Virus record (IMG/VR): IMGVR_UViG_3300003321_000136
Span: 1-42,384 of that record
DNA: 42,384 bases
From: a virus
Strand: one strand, 5' to 3'
In this document: one piece after another, positions 31,819 to 38,324 of the stretch
How the letters are laid out: each line of letters starts with the position of its first letter
How positions within the stretch are numbered: position 1 is the first letter of the stretch
Position numbers and translations under genes: made by a program
The notes under the pieces: model-generated
Told to the model about the DNA's origin: nothing
Database searches by the model: none
Seen by the model: only the letters and a program-made list of their open reading frames with translations

Positions 31819-32126
31819 GCGGCGACCTTGCCTGTGCGTTCCTGTTGGATGATCCGCCGTGCCATCCGACGTACCCGTCGATAGCACGGCAGACACATAT
31901 CGGATCGTTCGGCCTGTCGACCTTCGATCCGGCAGACCGTGCAGTCGGTACGGACTACAGCCAGGCGCGTGTGTTTGCGGCTATCCCACGCGAGGGGCAT
32001 ACCCTTTGCGATCCAGTAACGAGACATCGCGACGACGACTCGCCAGCATGGCGGACAATACGCATTCAGTCGTCCGCTGGCCTGTAGCTGGCGCTCCCGC
32101 AGCTCGCACATTGGACAGAGCTTCAT
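31815..32126 (-). CDS. Double zinc-ribbon early protein
   Basis: The 103-aa product has two zinc-binding modules: MKLCPMCELRERQ with YCPPCW, and DCTVCRIEGRQAE with MCLPCYRR, joined by a Trp/Lys-rich segment. A basic helix ends it (RRVRRMARRIIQQERTGK). This suggests nucleic-acid binding. It overlaps both neighbours by four bases. The name of the family is not known to me. Confidence 0.72.
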   Translation of the reverse strand: MKLCPMCELRERQLQASGRLNAYCPPCWRVVVAMSRYWIAKGMPLAWDSRKHTRLAVVRTDCTVCRIEGRQAERSDMCLPCYRRVRRMARRIIQQERTGKVAA

Positions 32127-32293
32127 GGCTTCGGTCCCCAGGTCTGCGCGATATAGAGGCACAGCGCCGCGAACGAGATGAAGATCGCGGCCTGCACCAA
32201 CGGGTCATGCCACCACGGGCGCTGCTGCTGTTGGCAGTACGGGCAGCGCGGCGGCGTGTGCGGGGCCATCCGATAGGCTTGCTGGCGTTTCAT
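32123..32293 (-). CDS. Small membrane protein with CxxC
   Basis: The 56-aa product has a basic start (MKRQQAYRMAPHTPP), a CPYC pair and one transmembrane helix (LVQAAIFISFAALCLYIAQ). The ATG at 32293 overlaps the TGA at 32290-32292 (ATGA), which belongs to the shifted frame of the upstream gene. The frame also happens to be open further upstream. Cytoplasmic zinc site plus a single anchor suggests a membrane-tethered regulator; not otherwise recognised. Confidence 0.6.
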   Translation of the reverse strand: MKRQQAYRMAPHTPPRCPYCQQQQRPWWHDPLVQAAIFISFAALCLYIAQTWGPKP

Positions 32294-32563
32294 TCGGATA
32301 ACTCCTCCCGCACCCGCGCAAAAGCCATCTCTTTTGTCAGATAGGTTGTGTGGACGTTGCGAGGGCATCCCCAGCTTTGATTGAGGACCACGGACCAGCC
32401 GGTGGCCGTGAACGTCGTAGTGGATATACCCGGCCCGCTCCCCCATCAGGAACACGTTGAACCATGTGTCTTCGCCTCCCTCTCGCAGCGGAGGGGCTGC
32501 CTTGAATACGATGCGGTCGGGACTTTCGGACAAGATACGCTCGACCTCTTCCACTGCGTTCAC
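32290..32563 (-). CDS. Early protein with an apparent +1 frameshift
   Basis: From the ATG at 32563 the first frame gives a convincing protein up to about residue 54 (EDTWFNVFLMGERAGYIHYD). Beyond VHGH the convincing continuation is in the +1 frame: GWSVVLNQSWGCPRNVHTTY and LTKEMAFARVREELSE, ending at a TGA that overlaps the next ATG in the usual ATGA way. The joined product is about 90 aa. The shift lies near CACCGGC at 32398-32405 and could be programmed, a real mutation, or a one-base assembly error. Without it the first frame runs into the membrane-protein gene. Confidence 0.6.
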
Positions 32564-32811
32564 GTTCCCGGCTCCATGATCTTGAAGGTGTCGTGCAGCG
32601 CTGAAAGAGAGGCATTCAGCGAGTCGAATGTTGCTTGCTTCTCGTGCGCGAACTTCATCAGTGCATCGAGTGACCGCTGCGCGTGGTCGAGCTTGTCCTG
32701 TGTCTGGGTAATCAGCGGAATGACCTGAGACATGCTGGTCATTGCTTTAGCGCAGTCCTGCCAGCCACGCTTGTAGTCCTCGCTGACAGGTGCCTTCGGA
32801 GCGGCGGTCAT
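32560..32811 (-). CDS. Coiled-coil early protein
   Basis: The 83-aa product is a single long amphipathic helix region (IPLITQTQDKLDHAQRSLDA) preceded by a polar N-terminus with KRGWQDCAKAM. It starts inside an ATGA overlap with the 52-aa gene and overlaps the next gene by four bases. It probably oligomerises; role unknown. Confidence 0.65.
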   Translation of the reverse strand: MTAAPKAPVSEDYKRGWQDCAKAMTSMSQVIPLITQTQDKLDHAQRSLDALMKFAHEKQATFDSLNASLSALHDTFKIMEPGT

Positions 32812-32966
32812 GCCGCCCGCTCCTGAGCGATCGTGATGATGCCGACCGACAGGCCGCAGCGGAGGCAGAGGTCGCGGAAGTGCAAATACCCGTGTAGCTT
32901 GACTCGCCAGGGGGCCGTGGCATGGCCCAGCAGACGGCAGAGGATCTGGCGGTGTTCGAAGTTCAC
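32808..32966 (-). CDS. 52-residue early protein with CxxC
   Basis: The frame reads MNFEHRQILCRLLGHATAPW, then a YLHFRDLCLRCGLSVG segment with one CxxC pair and a further cysteine near the start, which could make a small zinc site. The GTG at 32966 overlaps the upstream TGA (GTGA), and the TGA overlaps the next ATG (ATGA), which supports it as a true gene despite its size. Confidence 0.62.
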   Translation of the reverse strand: MNFEHRQILCRLLGHATAPWRVKLHGYLHFRDLCLRCGLSVGIITIAQERAA

Positions 32967-33301
32967 GCTTTGCCCCTCCCCTGGAGAATGGCTTCGACGT
33001 CGCTGAGCACGTCTTCGAACTTCAGCCCGGCGTCTTCGATGTGCAGCTCCAGCGCGGGGTCAGGCCACACGATGCCCAGGCTCGACGGGTTCTGCTCGGC
33101 GAAGTAGTCGATCGCCTCGAGCGCTTTGCGTCGTCGGTTCTCCGCCTGCCCCGATGCCTGGGTGAGCTCGGTCAGCGCGTGATTCAGCCGTGCCTTGCAG
33201 ATGTCGTAGGCGCCTAACAGGCGGATGGACTCGGCCAGGGCTTCGAGCGCTTCCTTGCCGCTGGTGAAGCCGCCGGGTGCGGTGTTCTGGTCGGCCATCA
33301 T
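32963..33301 (-). CDS. Unrecognised helical early protein
   Basis: The 112-aa product contains helices KEALEALAESIRLLGAYDIC and LNHALTELTQASGQAENRRRK and an acidic C-terminal region (LKFEDVLSDVEAILQG). Two ATGs in tandem (33301, 33298) could start it; both overlap the preceding stop. No family recognised. Confidence 0.65.
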   Translation of the reverse strand: MMADQNTAPGGFTSGKEALEALAESIRLLGAYDICKARLNHALTELTQASGQAENRRRKALEAIDYFAEQNPSSLGIVWPDPALELHIEDAGLKFEDVLSDVEAILQGRGKA

Positions 33302-33618
33302 GGCTGGCGGCCTTCGGCCTTCTCGATGATTTCGAGTGCGTACTGCCGCGCTTCCGATGTCAGGTAGCGACCATCGGCGTATGTGCCCGGCTCGTGAGTA
33401 AGGACCGCGTTGAACATCTTCACGAGGTCCAGCAACTCAAGCGCGGCGGCGATCAGGCGGGCGTTAGCTTCGGTTAGCGGTCCAGCGATGACTACGGGCA
33501 ATTCCTGTTCGTCGACCGCTATCTCGCTGACTACGAAATAGTCGTCGGAGCCATCGTTCTCAACGCGCCACGGTCCGGGCGTGTGCTGTACAGTTGTGTC
33601 GGACGCGGTATCTGCCAT
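33298..33618 (-). CDS. Widespread small phage protein of unknown function
   Basis: The 106-aa product belongs to the familiar phage type with TPGPWRV near the start and ANARLIAAALELLDLVKMF in the second half, found in early regions of many temperate phages without a known function. It has a strong Shine-Dalgarno (GGAGG eight bases before the ATG), so it should be well translated. It follows the hairpin at 33642-33665. Confidence 0.78.
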   Translation of the reverse strand: MADTASDTTVQHTPGPWRVENDGSDDYFVVSEIAVDEQELPVVIAGPLTEANARLIAAALELLDLVKMFNAVLTHEPGTYADGRYLTSEARQYALEIIEKAEGRQP

Positions 33619-33641
33619 CGACAGATCCTCCGTTCAGAATG

Positions 33642-33669
33642 GGCGACGTGTGCGAGCACGTCGCCTTTT
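33642..33669 (+). terminator. Intrinsic terminator oriented against the early operon
   Basis: GGCGACGTG (33642-33650) pairs perfectly with CACGTCGCC (33657-33665) around a six-base loop and is followed by TTTT on the plus strand. All genes nearby are on the minus strand, where the hairpin has no T-run, so it would stop antisense transcripts or act as an mRNA stem. Confidence 0.6.
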
Positions 33670-33685
33670 CGATGCCCTGGGTGGG

Positions 33686-33850
33686 CTAGAAGTGGGGCAG
33701 CGGCGCGGCGCAGAACAGATGGCCGCTCACGACTTTGCAGTTCGACGGCAGCGGGAAGATGCTGGCGGACATGGACACGAACACGAGGGCCAGCGCGAGG
33801 CTGGCGAGTACGGACCGCATAGTGCGGGGCGATACCTTTCTGGGGTCCAT
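33686..33850 (-). CDS. 54-residue secreted or membrane protein
   Basis: The frame begins MDPRKVSPRTMRSVLASLAL and continues with ALVFVSMSASIFPLP, a signal peptide or single helix, then a short tail with two cysteines (NCKVVSGHLFCAAPLPHF) that could form a disulfide outside the cytoplasm. It lies six bases after the Arc-like gene stop as the second early gene. The inner ATG at 33820 is an alternative start. An exported peptide expressed early could modify the host envelope. Confidence 0.55.
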   Translation of the reverse strand: MDPRKVSPRTMRSVLASLALALVFVSMSASIFPLPSNCKVVSGHLFCAAPLPHF

Positions 33851-33855
33851 GGCGG

Positions 33856-34053
33856 CTAGGCCGCGACGGCTGGCCGCGGAGCTTCGAGCCCTCGTTCAAT
33901 CAGTACTTGCATCTGTGCATTGATCGAGCGACGCTCGGCCTCTGCAACGGCGCGAACCTGATCGGCTAACTCGTCAGGGAGCTGCAGCACGAACCGCTGG
34001 CGACCAGCGATAGCGGGCCTGCCGATCCTTCGGCTCAGCGTGCTTACTTGCAT
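33856..34053 (-). CDS. Arc-like ribbon-helix-helix regulator
   Basis: The 65-aa protein has an Arc/MetJ-type fold: the strand RFVLQLPDEL, helix ADQVRAVAEAERRS and helix INAQMQVLIERGLEAP, preceded by a basic arm (SRRIGRPAIAG). It is the first gene of the early operon and diverges from the XRE repressor, the place usually held by Cro. The ATG at 34053 lies seven bases after the -10, so the mRNA should be leaderless. It probably dimerises and binds the shared intergenic operators. Confidence 0.82.
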   Translation of the reverse strand: MQVSTLSRRIGRPAIAGRQRFVLQLPDELADQVRAVAEAERRSINAQMQVLIERGLEAPRPAVAA

Positions 34054-34141
34054 GCATACCAGCATAGTACTGGCCTGCACGAACTGTCAACGGTTTTGTC
34101 ACAACGACTTTGCAACGGTGCAAGAATTGACTTGCATGCAT
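34046..34141. promoter_or_regulatory. Operator region of the lysis-lysogeny switch
   Basis: ACTTGCATGCAT is present as a direct repeat at 34046-34057 and 34130-34141, one covering the Arc-gene start, the other the spacer of the repressor promoter. Between them are the inverted repeats TTGCA-ACGG-TGCAA (34110-34123) and TTGT-C-ACAA (34096-34104). These are the likely binding sites of the XRE and Arc-like proteins. Confidence 0.65.
34061..34090 (-). promoter_or_regulatory. Early promoter (PR-like)
   Basis: On the minus strand a perfect -35 TTGACA (34085-34090) is followed, after 18 bases, by TATGCT (34061-34066). The predicted start of transcription falls at or within a base or two of the ATG at 34053. 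It should drive the whole early operon. Confidence 0.78.
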
Positions 34142-34155
34142 GCTTGCGCTAGATT
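34127..34155 (+). promoter_or_regulatory. Repressor promoter
   Basis: TTGACT (34127-34132) and TAGATT (34150-34155) are 17 bases apart, and the ATG of the XRE gene follows nine bases later, predicting a leaderless or nearly leaderless mRNA as for lambda cI from PRM. The spacer contains one of the TTGCATGCAT operator copies. Confidence 0.78.
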
Positions 34156-34164
34156 CATGCACGC

Positions 34165-34791
34165 ATGGACGACGCGGCAGCTCAATTCAGGGAGTTCCTG
34201 AAAGCCTGGCTGGAATCGAATGGCTGGACGAAGTACCGACTCGCGACCGAGTCGGATATTGACGAGAGCATCATCAGCAGATGGCTCTCGGATGACCCCC
34301 GCCGACGGACACAGCCATCAGATGCCAAGCTTCGGGCACTGAGCGCCGTGATCCAGGTCCCTGCCGCCGATCTCATGCGCATGGCCGGACGGCTGCCCGG
34401 CCCCGTGAGCGAAGACGTGGCGCGAGCCAAGCCGTCAGTCCTGGTTCAGCAGCGGACGCTCAGCGATAACTACGATCGCTGGATGGCGGTCATGGGGCCG
34501 CGGATGGGCGAGCAGAAAGCCCACGACCACTACTGGCAGATGTTAGTCAGCAACAGCGCGAACATGGTTAGCGCGGTCGAGTCCATTCTGCAGGGTGACA
34601 CGCCGCCCAGCGGATCAACCGCAGTTAGCGGCCAGGCAGACACCGCCGTTAGCGACGTGGTTAGTGACCAACCGCGGCGCGCTAACCGACGACCCGGAAA
34701 GGGCAGGGACCAGTTTACGGGTCGTTATCACCGGCTCGAAGTGTTGGAGAGCTTCGCGCTCGGCCTAGCTAATCCGCCTCTCGCCGCCTAA
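34165..34791 (+). CDS. XRE-family phage repressor
   Basis: The 208-aa protein has an N-terminal lambda-repressor-type HTH (about 8-75; KYRLATESDIDESIISRWLS, then LRALSAVIQVPAADLMRMAG), a middle region with helices (SDNYDRWMAVMGPRMGEQKA, then HDHYWQMLVSNSANMV) and a basic C-terminus (RRANRRPGKGRDQFTGRYHR). No LexA-like Ser/Lys autoprotease motif is visible, so induction may not go through RecA cleavage. It diverges from the Arc-like gene, is preceded by a good promoter without leader, and is followed by the integrase on the same strand. It is the likely immunity repressor. Confidence 0.8.
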   Translation: MDDAAAQFREFLKAWLESNGWTKYRLATESDIDESIISRWLSDDPRRRTQPSDAKLRALSAVIQVPAADLMRMAGRLPGPVSEDVARAKPSVLVQQRTLSDNYDRWMAVMGPRMGEQKAHDHYWQMLVSNSANMVSAVESILQGDTPPSGSTAVSGQADTAVSDVVSDQPRRANRRPGKGRDQFTGRYHRLEVLESFALGLANPPLAA

Positions 34792-34830
34792 CTGCGGCGC
34801 CAGTCACACCCCGGACCGCAGTTTGAGTCA

Positions 34831-34852
34831 CAGATGAAGCGCAGATGAAGCG
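34831..34852 (+). repeat. Tandem 11-bp duplication at the integrase start
   Basis: CAGATGAAGCG occurs twice head to tail (34831-34841, 34842-34852). The first ATG opens a four-codon frame whose TGA overlaps the second ATG, the integrase start, making a mini-upstream ORF that could couple or dampen integrase translation. Confidence 0.6.
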
Positions 34853-35879
34853 CCGTAATACATCTGTAACCGACATTTCCCCCAGCGAGGGGGCTAGCAC
34901 TTCACCGCCCCCCTCTAAGGTACCGGGCATCCCGTGGAAGGGGGGAATGCCTTTGAACCTGCTCGAAGGCTTTGAGTACCACTTGCGGACTCTGGAGCGC
35001 CTGGGGCGCAGCCCTGAAACGCTCAGGCTGTACCGCATCTATGAGCGTCAGTTTCTGGTTTTCCTGGATGAAGGGGGCATTGCGCCGAGCTTCGACGCGC
35101 TCACGCCCCAGCTGGTCCTGGAGGCTCAAGGCTGGCTGCGGTCGAAGTCCGTCGGCCATCGGGCCGGCGCCACGGCTGAGCGCATGTTTGTCCTGGTCCT
35201 GCGGACGTTCGACCGCTGGGCTGTGGATAACGACCTGTACCCGGTGCCTCGGCTGGCTCGGCTCAGGAAACCGACGGTGCCGAAGATCAAGCGCAAGCCG
35301 TTCACTGAGGCTGAGGTCAAGCGGCTGTTACAGGCGGCCCTTGAGGGGTCGAACCCGCTGCGCGATCGGGCACTGCTTTTGCTCATGCTCGACACCGGCT
35401 GCCGCATTGGCGAACTGTGCAACGCGACCGTCGATGACGTCGACCTGGTGAAAGGGTCGATCCTGTTCAGGCACACGAAAGGGCGCCGACCGCGAGAAGT
35501 CATATTTCGAGTAGCCGAGCGGCGGGATGGCGGACCGTCGCTGCAGGCACTACGCCAGTGGCTCCGGGTGCGTAACGCCGGGCCAAACGTGAACGCATTG
35601 TTCACAACCAGAGAGCAGCGGGCGCTGAGCCCGCGGAGGGCGCATGAAATATTCGCTCAGTTGGGCAAAGCGGCGAGGGTGCCGAATTGCCATCCACACC
35701 GGACCCGTCATACGGCGGCAACCGAATTCCTGGCGGCGCGACCGGGGGCCGAAATCCAACTCCGGTCACGGCTTGGCCACGTCAGTGACGACGTGCTGCA
35801 GGATTACGTGACGATCAGTGATCCCACTGCTGAGTCGGCGGCCAGCATCGCGTCCGTATCGAGCAAATGGCGCCTGTGA
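34845..35879 (+). CDS. int: Tyrosine integrase
   Basis: The 344-aa tyrosine recombinase has a SAM-like core-binding domain (about 38-135; LLEGFEYHLRTLERLGRSPE) and a catalytic domain with all six residues: Arg187 in TGCRIGEL, Lys212 in RHTKGRR, His285 and Arg288 in HPHRTRHTAATEF, His312 in LGHVS and Tyr321 in DYVTIS. It should insert the phage into the host chromosome. The N-terminal 35 residues look disordered, and an in-frame ATG at 34947 behind a GGGGGG run is an alternative start. No excisionase was recognised, although a small early gene might fill that role. Confidence 0.93.
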   Translation: MKRRNTSVTDISPSEGASTSPPPSKVPGIPWKGGMPLNLLEGFEYHLRTLERLGRSPETLRLYRIYERQFLVFLDEGGIAPSFDALTPQLVLEAQGWLRSKSVGHRAGATAERMFVLVLRTFDRWAVDNDLYPVPRLARLRKPTVPKIKRKPFTEAEVKRLLQAALEGSNPLRDRALLLLMLDTGCRIGELCNATVDDVDLVKGSILFRHTKGRRPREVIFRVAERRDGGPSLQALRQWLRVRNAGPNVNALFTTREQRALSPRRAHEIFAQLGKAARVPNCHPHRTRHTAATEFLAARPGAEIQLRSRLGHVSDDVLQDYVTISDPTAESAASIASVSSKWRL

Positions 35880-36046
35880 CTGCCAGAAGCGCAAACGACC
35901 GCCCGAGTCCCCGCCGGCAAGCAAAGAACTCGGACAGCCGCAAGGCCCACGCTACCGAATAGCTAGGCATCCACCACAATAACTGAATGAGGGCTAAATC
36001 CGGTTATGACTCCAGTCACAATTCGTTGACTTTCCCGTGAACATTT
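35880..36046. other. Intergenic region downstream of int, likely to hold attP
   Basis: There is no gene in this gap between convergent int and lysis operons. Phage attachment sites usually lie beside int. It contains an inverted repeat CCGAGT (35903-35908) with ACTCGG (35928-35933), and a less GC-rich stretch at about 35950-36046. The crossover core cannot be identified without the host junction; no tRNA fragment was recognised. Confidence 0.35.
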
Positions 36047-36072
36047 GCCACCGCTCCGGGTAGCGGAGTGGC
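36047..36072. terminator. Hairpin between convergent int and late operon
   Basis: GCCAC-CGCT (36047-36055) pairs with AGCG-(GA)-GTGGC (36062-36072) around a CCGGGT loop, with a two-base bulge. Only short T-rich runs flank it (CTTT on the plus side, AAAT read as ATTT on the other). Its position between convergent stops suggests a weak bidirectional terminator. Confidence 0.5.
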
Positions 36073-36076
36073 GGCT

Positions 36077-36571
36077 TTATCGGGTCATCCGGCGACCCAG
36101 GAACATCTGCCCCAGGTCCGCGGGCGTGATGCTAGCGGGGTCCGTGAACATCGGCACGCGGGGATCGCCAAGCGCTTGAGCCGCCATAGTGCAGAGCGTC
36201 GAGCACACGACCTCGCCGCCAACCCGTAGCACCAGTTTGAACCCCAGCCGATTCCCGATCAGGTCGGCGAGCAGTGTGGACAGGCTGTACGGGCGGCCCA
36301 CCATCTGCTGCTTGAGCGCTGGCCAGACGTGGAGCTCCTGGCCAGCTGGGCGCGCCTGGAGCGGGATGCGCTCTGTTGCGCCGTCGTAGGCCGCCTGGGC
36401 ATCGGTGCCGGTCCTGAGCCTGACCTTCGGCCAGACTGCCTCGACGAGCTCGCCGTTGCGCCACAGCGCCGCGTGTGAGAACCGAGACGGTGAGTTGGTC
36501 GCCCAGGCGATCGCGTGGCCCAGCGCGTCGTGCTCGGCCTTCGCGGTGTAGAGCAGCAACGCGATCGTCAC
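36077..36571 (-). CDS. Permuted NlpC/P60-like (YiiX-type) hydrolase
   Basis: The 164-aa protein has FSHAALWRNGELVEAVWPKV, placing the catalytic His before the Cys, and VVCSTLCTMAAQALG with the nucleophile Cys, then PASITPADLGQMF. This order marks the circularly permuted papain-like hydrolases of the YiiX/YaeF group, which act on peptidoglycan peptides, proteins or lipids. It is the last gene of the late operon, coupled by GTGA to a membrane protein, so a role in lysis or envelope remodelling is likely. Confidence 0.75.
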   Translation of the reverse strand: MTIALLLYTAKAEHDALGHAIAWATNSPSRFSHAALWRNGELVEAVWPKVRLRTGTDAQAAYDGATERIPLQARPAGQELHVWPALKQQMVGRPYSLSTLLADLIGNRLGFKLVLRVGGEVVCSTLCTMAAQALGDPRVPMFTDPASITPADLGQMFLGRRMTR

Positions 36572-36873
36572 GTCCGCGGCGGGGTGTAGACGACCGGCGG
36601 ATCGGTAATGGCGACCTTCGGGGGCGGGACGGTCTGAGATTGCGTCTGGAGCGCCACGTCGACCGCAGCCACGCTCGGCGAGGCCGTCGTGGTGTCGGAC
36701 TGCTTGAGGTACTGCTCAGCGGCGACGATGGCCGCCGAAGTCAACACCGCCAGCAGATGCCGCCAGTCGTAGCTGTCGCTGGCCACAAACTGAACAATGG
36801 CATCGCCCGCGCCTGCCGCCAGGAAGACGGCCAGCAGACGGTAGAGCGTGCGCTTCGTGCGCGCGTCCATCAT
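36568..36873 (-). CDS. Holin-like membrane protein
   Basis: The 101-aa product begins MMDARTKRTLYRLLAVFLAAG and has two hydrophobic helices (about 11-30 and 42-57) separated by a short polar SDSYDW turn, then a Thr/Pro-rich tail (VPPPKVAITDPPVVYTPPRT). Size and topology match small phage holins. I use the first of two adjacent ATGs, which overlaps the upstream TGA. It lies in the lysis cassette with a second two-helix protein, so the pair may be holin and antiholin. Confidence 0.68.
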   Translation of the reverse strand: MMDARTKRTLYRLLAVFLAAGAGDAIVQFVASDSYDWRHLLAVLTSAAIVAAEQYLKQSDTTTASPSVAAVDVALQTQSQTVPPPKVAITDPPVVYTPPRT

Positions 36874-37037
36874 GTGAGCCTCGCGACGGCGAGCGCTGCA
36901 ATCAGACCGAAGACGGTCGCGGCGCCGAAGGGGAACACGCCGAGCATGCCGAGCACGGCGAGCAGCAGCACCAATAAGGCGATGACACTGCCGGCGCTGA
37001 GCGGTGGGAATGTCACGATGTTGACCCTCCTGGTCAT
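36870..37037 (-). CDS. Small two-helix membrane protein (second holin-like)
   Basis: The 55-aa product has a short basic start (MTRRVNIVTF) and two almost contiguous transmembrane helices (SVIALLVLLLAVLGMLGVF and TVFGLIAALAVARL). It overlaps both neighbours by four bases. Its tiny size and place between the nuclease and the holin-like gene suggest a holin, pinholin or antiholin. Confidence 0.65.
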   Translation of the reverse strand: MTRRVNIVTFPPLSAGSVIALLVLLLAVLGMLGVFPFGAATVFGLIAALAVARLT

Positions 37038-37528
37038 GGAACGCCGAGCCAGTCGGCAAAGTCGGGCCAGTTGCCAGCCATCCATGCCTGAGCATCAGGC
37101 AGGCTCACCAGGTCGCTGCATACCGCGCGGCGTGCAGCATTCTCGACAGCGTCCTTCCGGTTGGGCGATGCGCCCGGCTCGGGCCACAGGTTGCGTGAAT
37201 CGCTGGAGCCGCCGAGCTCGATAGGCACCAGATGGTCTTCCTCGTAGCCAGAGAGCGGATCGTCCGGACGGCCGTACATGGCTAGTTGCTGCCGTTTGAG
37301 TAGGTTGGTCTGCCTTGTCGGCGGCCGCGGCAGGTTAGCCGTGACCCAGCCTGGTACACAGATCGTCTCGTGGACGTTGTCTTGGGTAACGATGTCGACC
37401 ACGGCGCCAGGCGTACAGTGCGCGTCAGGCAGCGTGTAGCCGCCTGCAGCCACGATGTAGAAGCACGCCGGCACTTCGGGCTGTGCGGGCTGCCCAAGCA
37501 GCAGCAGTGCAGCAAAAAGCAGGTTCAC
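37034..37528 (-). CDS. Secreted HNH-type endonuclease
   Basis: The 164-aa protein has a signal peptide (MNLLFAALLLLGQPAQPEVP) and, in its C-terminal half, the HNH-like motif YEEDHLVPIELGG with Asp98-His99, then DSRNLWPEP (Asn113) and RKDAVEN (Lys125). Four cysteines could form disulfides outside the cell. Similar exported DH/N-type nucleases occur in actinobacteria and their phages. Placed between endolysin and holin genes, it may degrade DNA during lysis or in the envelope. The signal peptide argues against a packaging nuclease. Confidence 0.75.
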   Translation of the reverse strand: MNLLFAALLLLGQPAQPEVPACFYIVAAGGYTLPDAHCTPGAVVDIVTQDNVHETICVPGWVTANLPRPPTRQTNLLKRQQLAMYGRPDDPLSGYEEDHLVPIELGGSSDSRNLWPEPGASPNRKDAVENAARRAVCSDLVSLPDAQAWMAGNWPDFADWLGVP

Positions 37529-38322
37529 GAAAGGATCGCGTCTGCCCTCTGGCGAATGCCGTCGGCGAGCGGAACCAGCACCGAACGCCGCGGGCCAGAG
37601 CGCCGCGTCGCCTCGCTGGCCAGTTGCTGAGCGACCGTCTGGAGCTCGCCGGCGATCTGCACGACCTGGGCCTTTTTTGCGACCCAGCCGGGATCATCGG
37701 ACGTCGGATCGGATGGGATGACTCCTGGCATATCTGCCTCTTCCTCTGCGCTCAGCACGTCTAGGTCAGTGCCATCTGACTGGCTGCCTGCGTACTGTTT
37801 GATGCGGCAGCTCGACCAGCCGCCGAATGGGGTAAACGCCGTCGTGTCCGCTACGTTGTCGTACTGAGCCGCCCAGAGTTGGCGGTCGGTGAAGAACGCG
37901 CCACCGTCCATGCGGGTGTTCCACCACCAAGCGGCCGAGTAGATGCCAACGGTCAACCCGCGGGCGTCGCACGCGGCCAGGTCGCGCTGGATCGCCGCTA
38001 CACGCTGACTTACTGTCCAGCCCTGCCCCTGGTCGACGTCCTCGAGGTCGAGCCACAGCTTGCGCGGCTGCAGTCCTTCCTGCGCGGCCGCATCCAGTGT
38101 GGCTAGCGCGCCGGTACACCAATCGGGGGAGTTGAGGTATTGGTAGACGTAGGCGTCCCAGGGCAGCCCTGCCGCGGCCACGGCGCGAATGAGCCGGATG
38201 GACTTGTCGTTGCCGTAGCCTGCCGGGTGCGCCTGGCAGATGACCAGGCCGACGCCGTTTGCCTTCCACTGATCAACGGGGAACGGCTCGAGTGTGAACT
38301 TGCTTGCGTCGACCGCCAGCAT
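37525..38322 (-). CDS. Endolysin, GH25 muramidase
   Basis: The 265-aa protein has the GH25 lysozyme barrel: VDASKF (Asp5), LVICQAHPAGYGND, KLWLDLEDVD with the catalytic Asp92 and Glu94, GLTVGIYSAAWWW, LWAAQYDN and IKQYAGS...GTDLDV. It hydrolyses the glycan backbone of peptidoglycan. A C-terminal helical extension (about 195-265; KAQVVQIAGELQTVAQQL) is not a known wall-binding repeat. The start at 38322 is three bases beyond the upstream stop; an in-frame ATG at 38421 would read through the neighbour. It has no signal peptide, so it needs a holin. Confidence 0.9.
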   Translation of the reverse strand: MLAVDASKFTLEPFPVDQWKANGVGLVICQAHPAGYGNDKSIRLIRAVAAAGLPWDAYVYQYLNSPDWCTGALATLDAAAQEGLQPRKLWLDLEDVDQGQGWTVSQRVAAIQRDLAACDARGLTVGIYSAAWWWNTRMDGGAFFTDRQLWAAQYDNVADTTAFTPFGGWSSCRIKQYAGSQSDGTDLDVLSAEEEADMPGVIPSDPTSDDPGWVAKKAQVVQIAGELQTVAQQLASEATRRSGPRRSVLVPLADGIRQRADAILS

Positions 38323-38324
38323 GA

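Noticed and set aside
35880-36046. tRNA gene or fragment as attP core
   Set aside because: No cloverleaf or T-loop sequence could be found in the gap.
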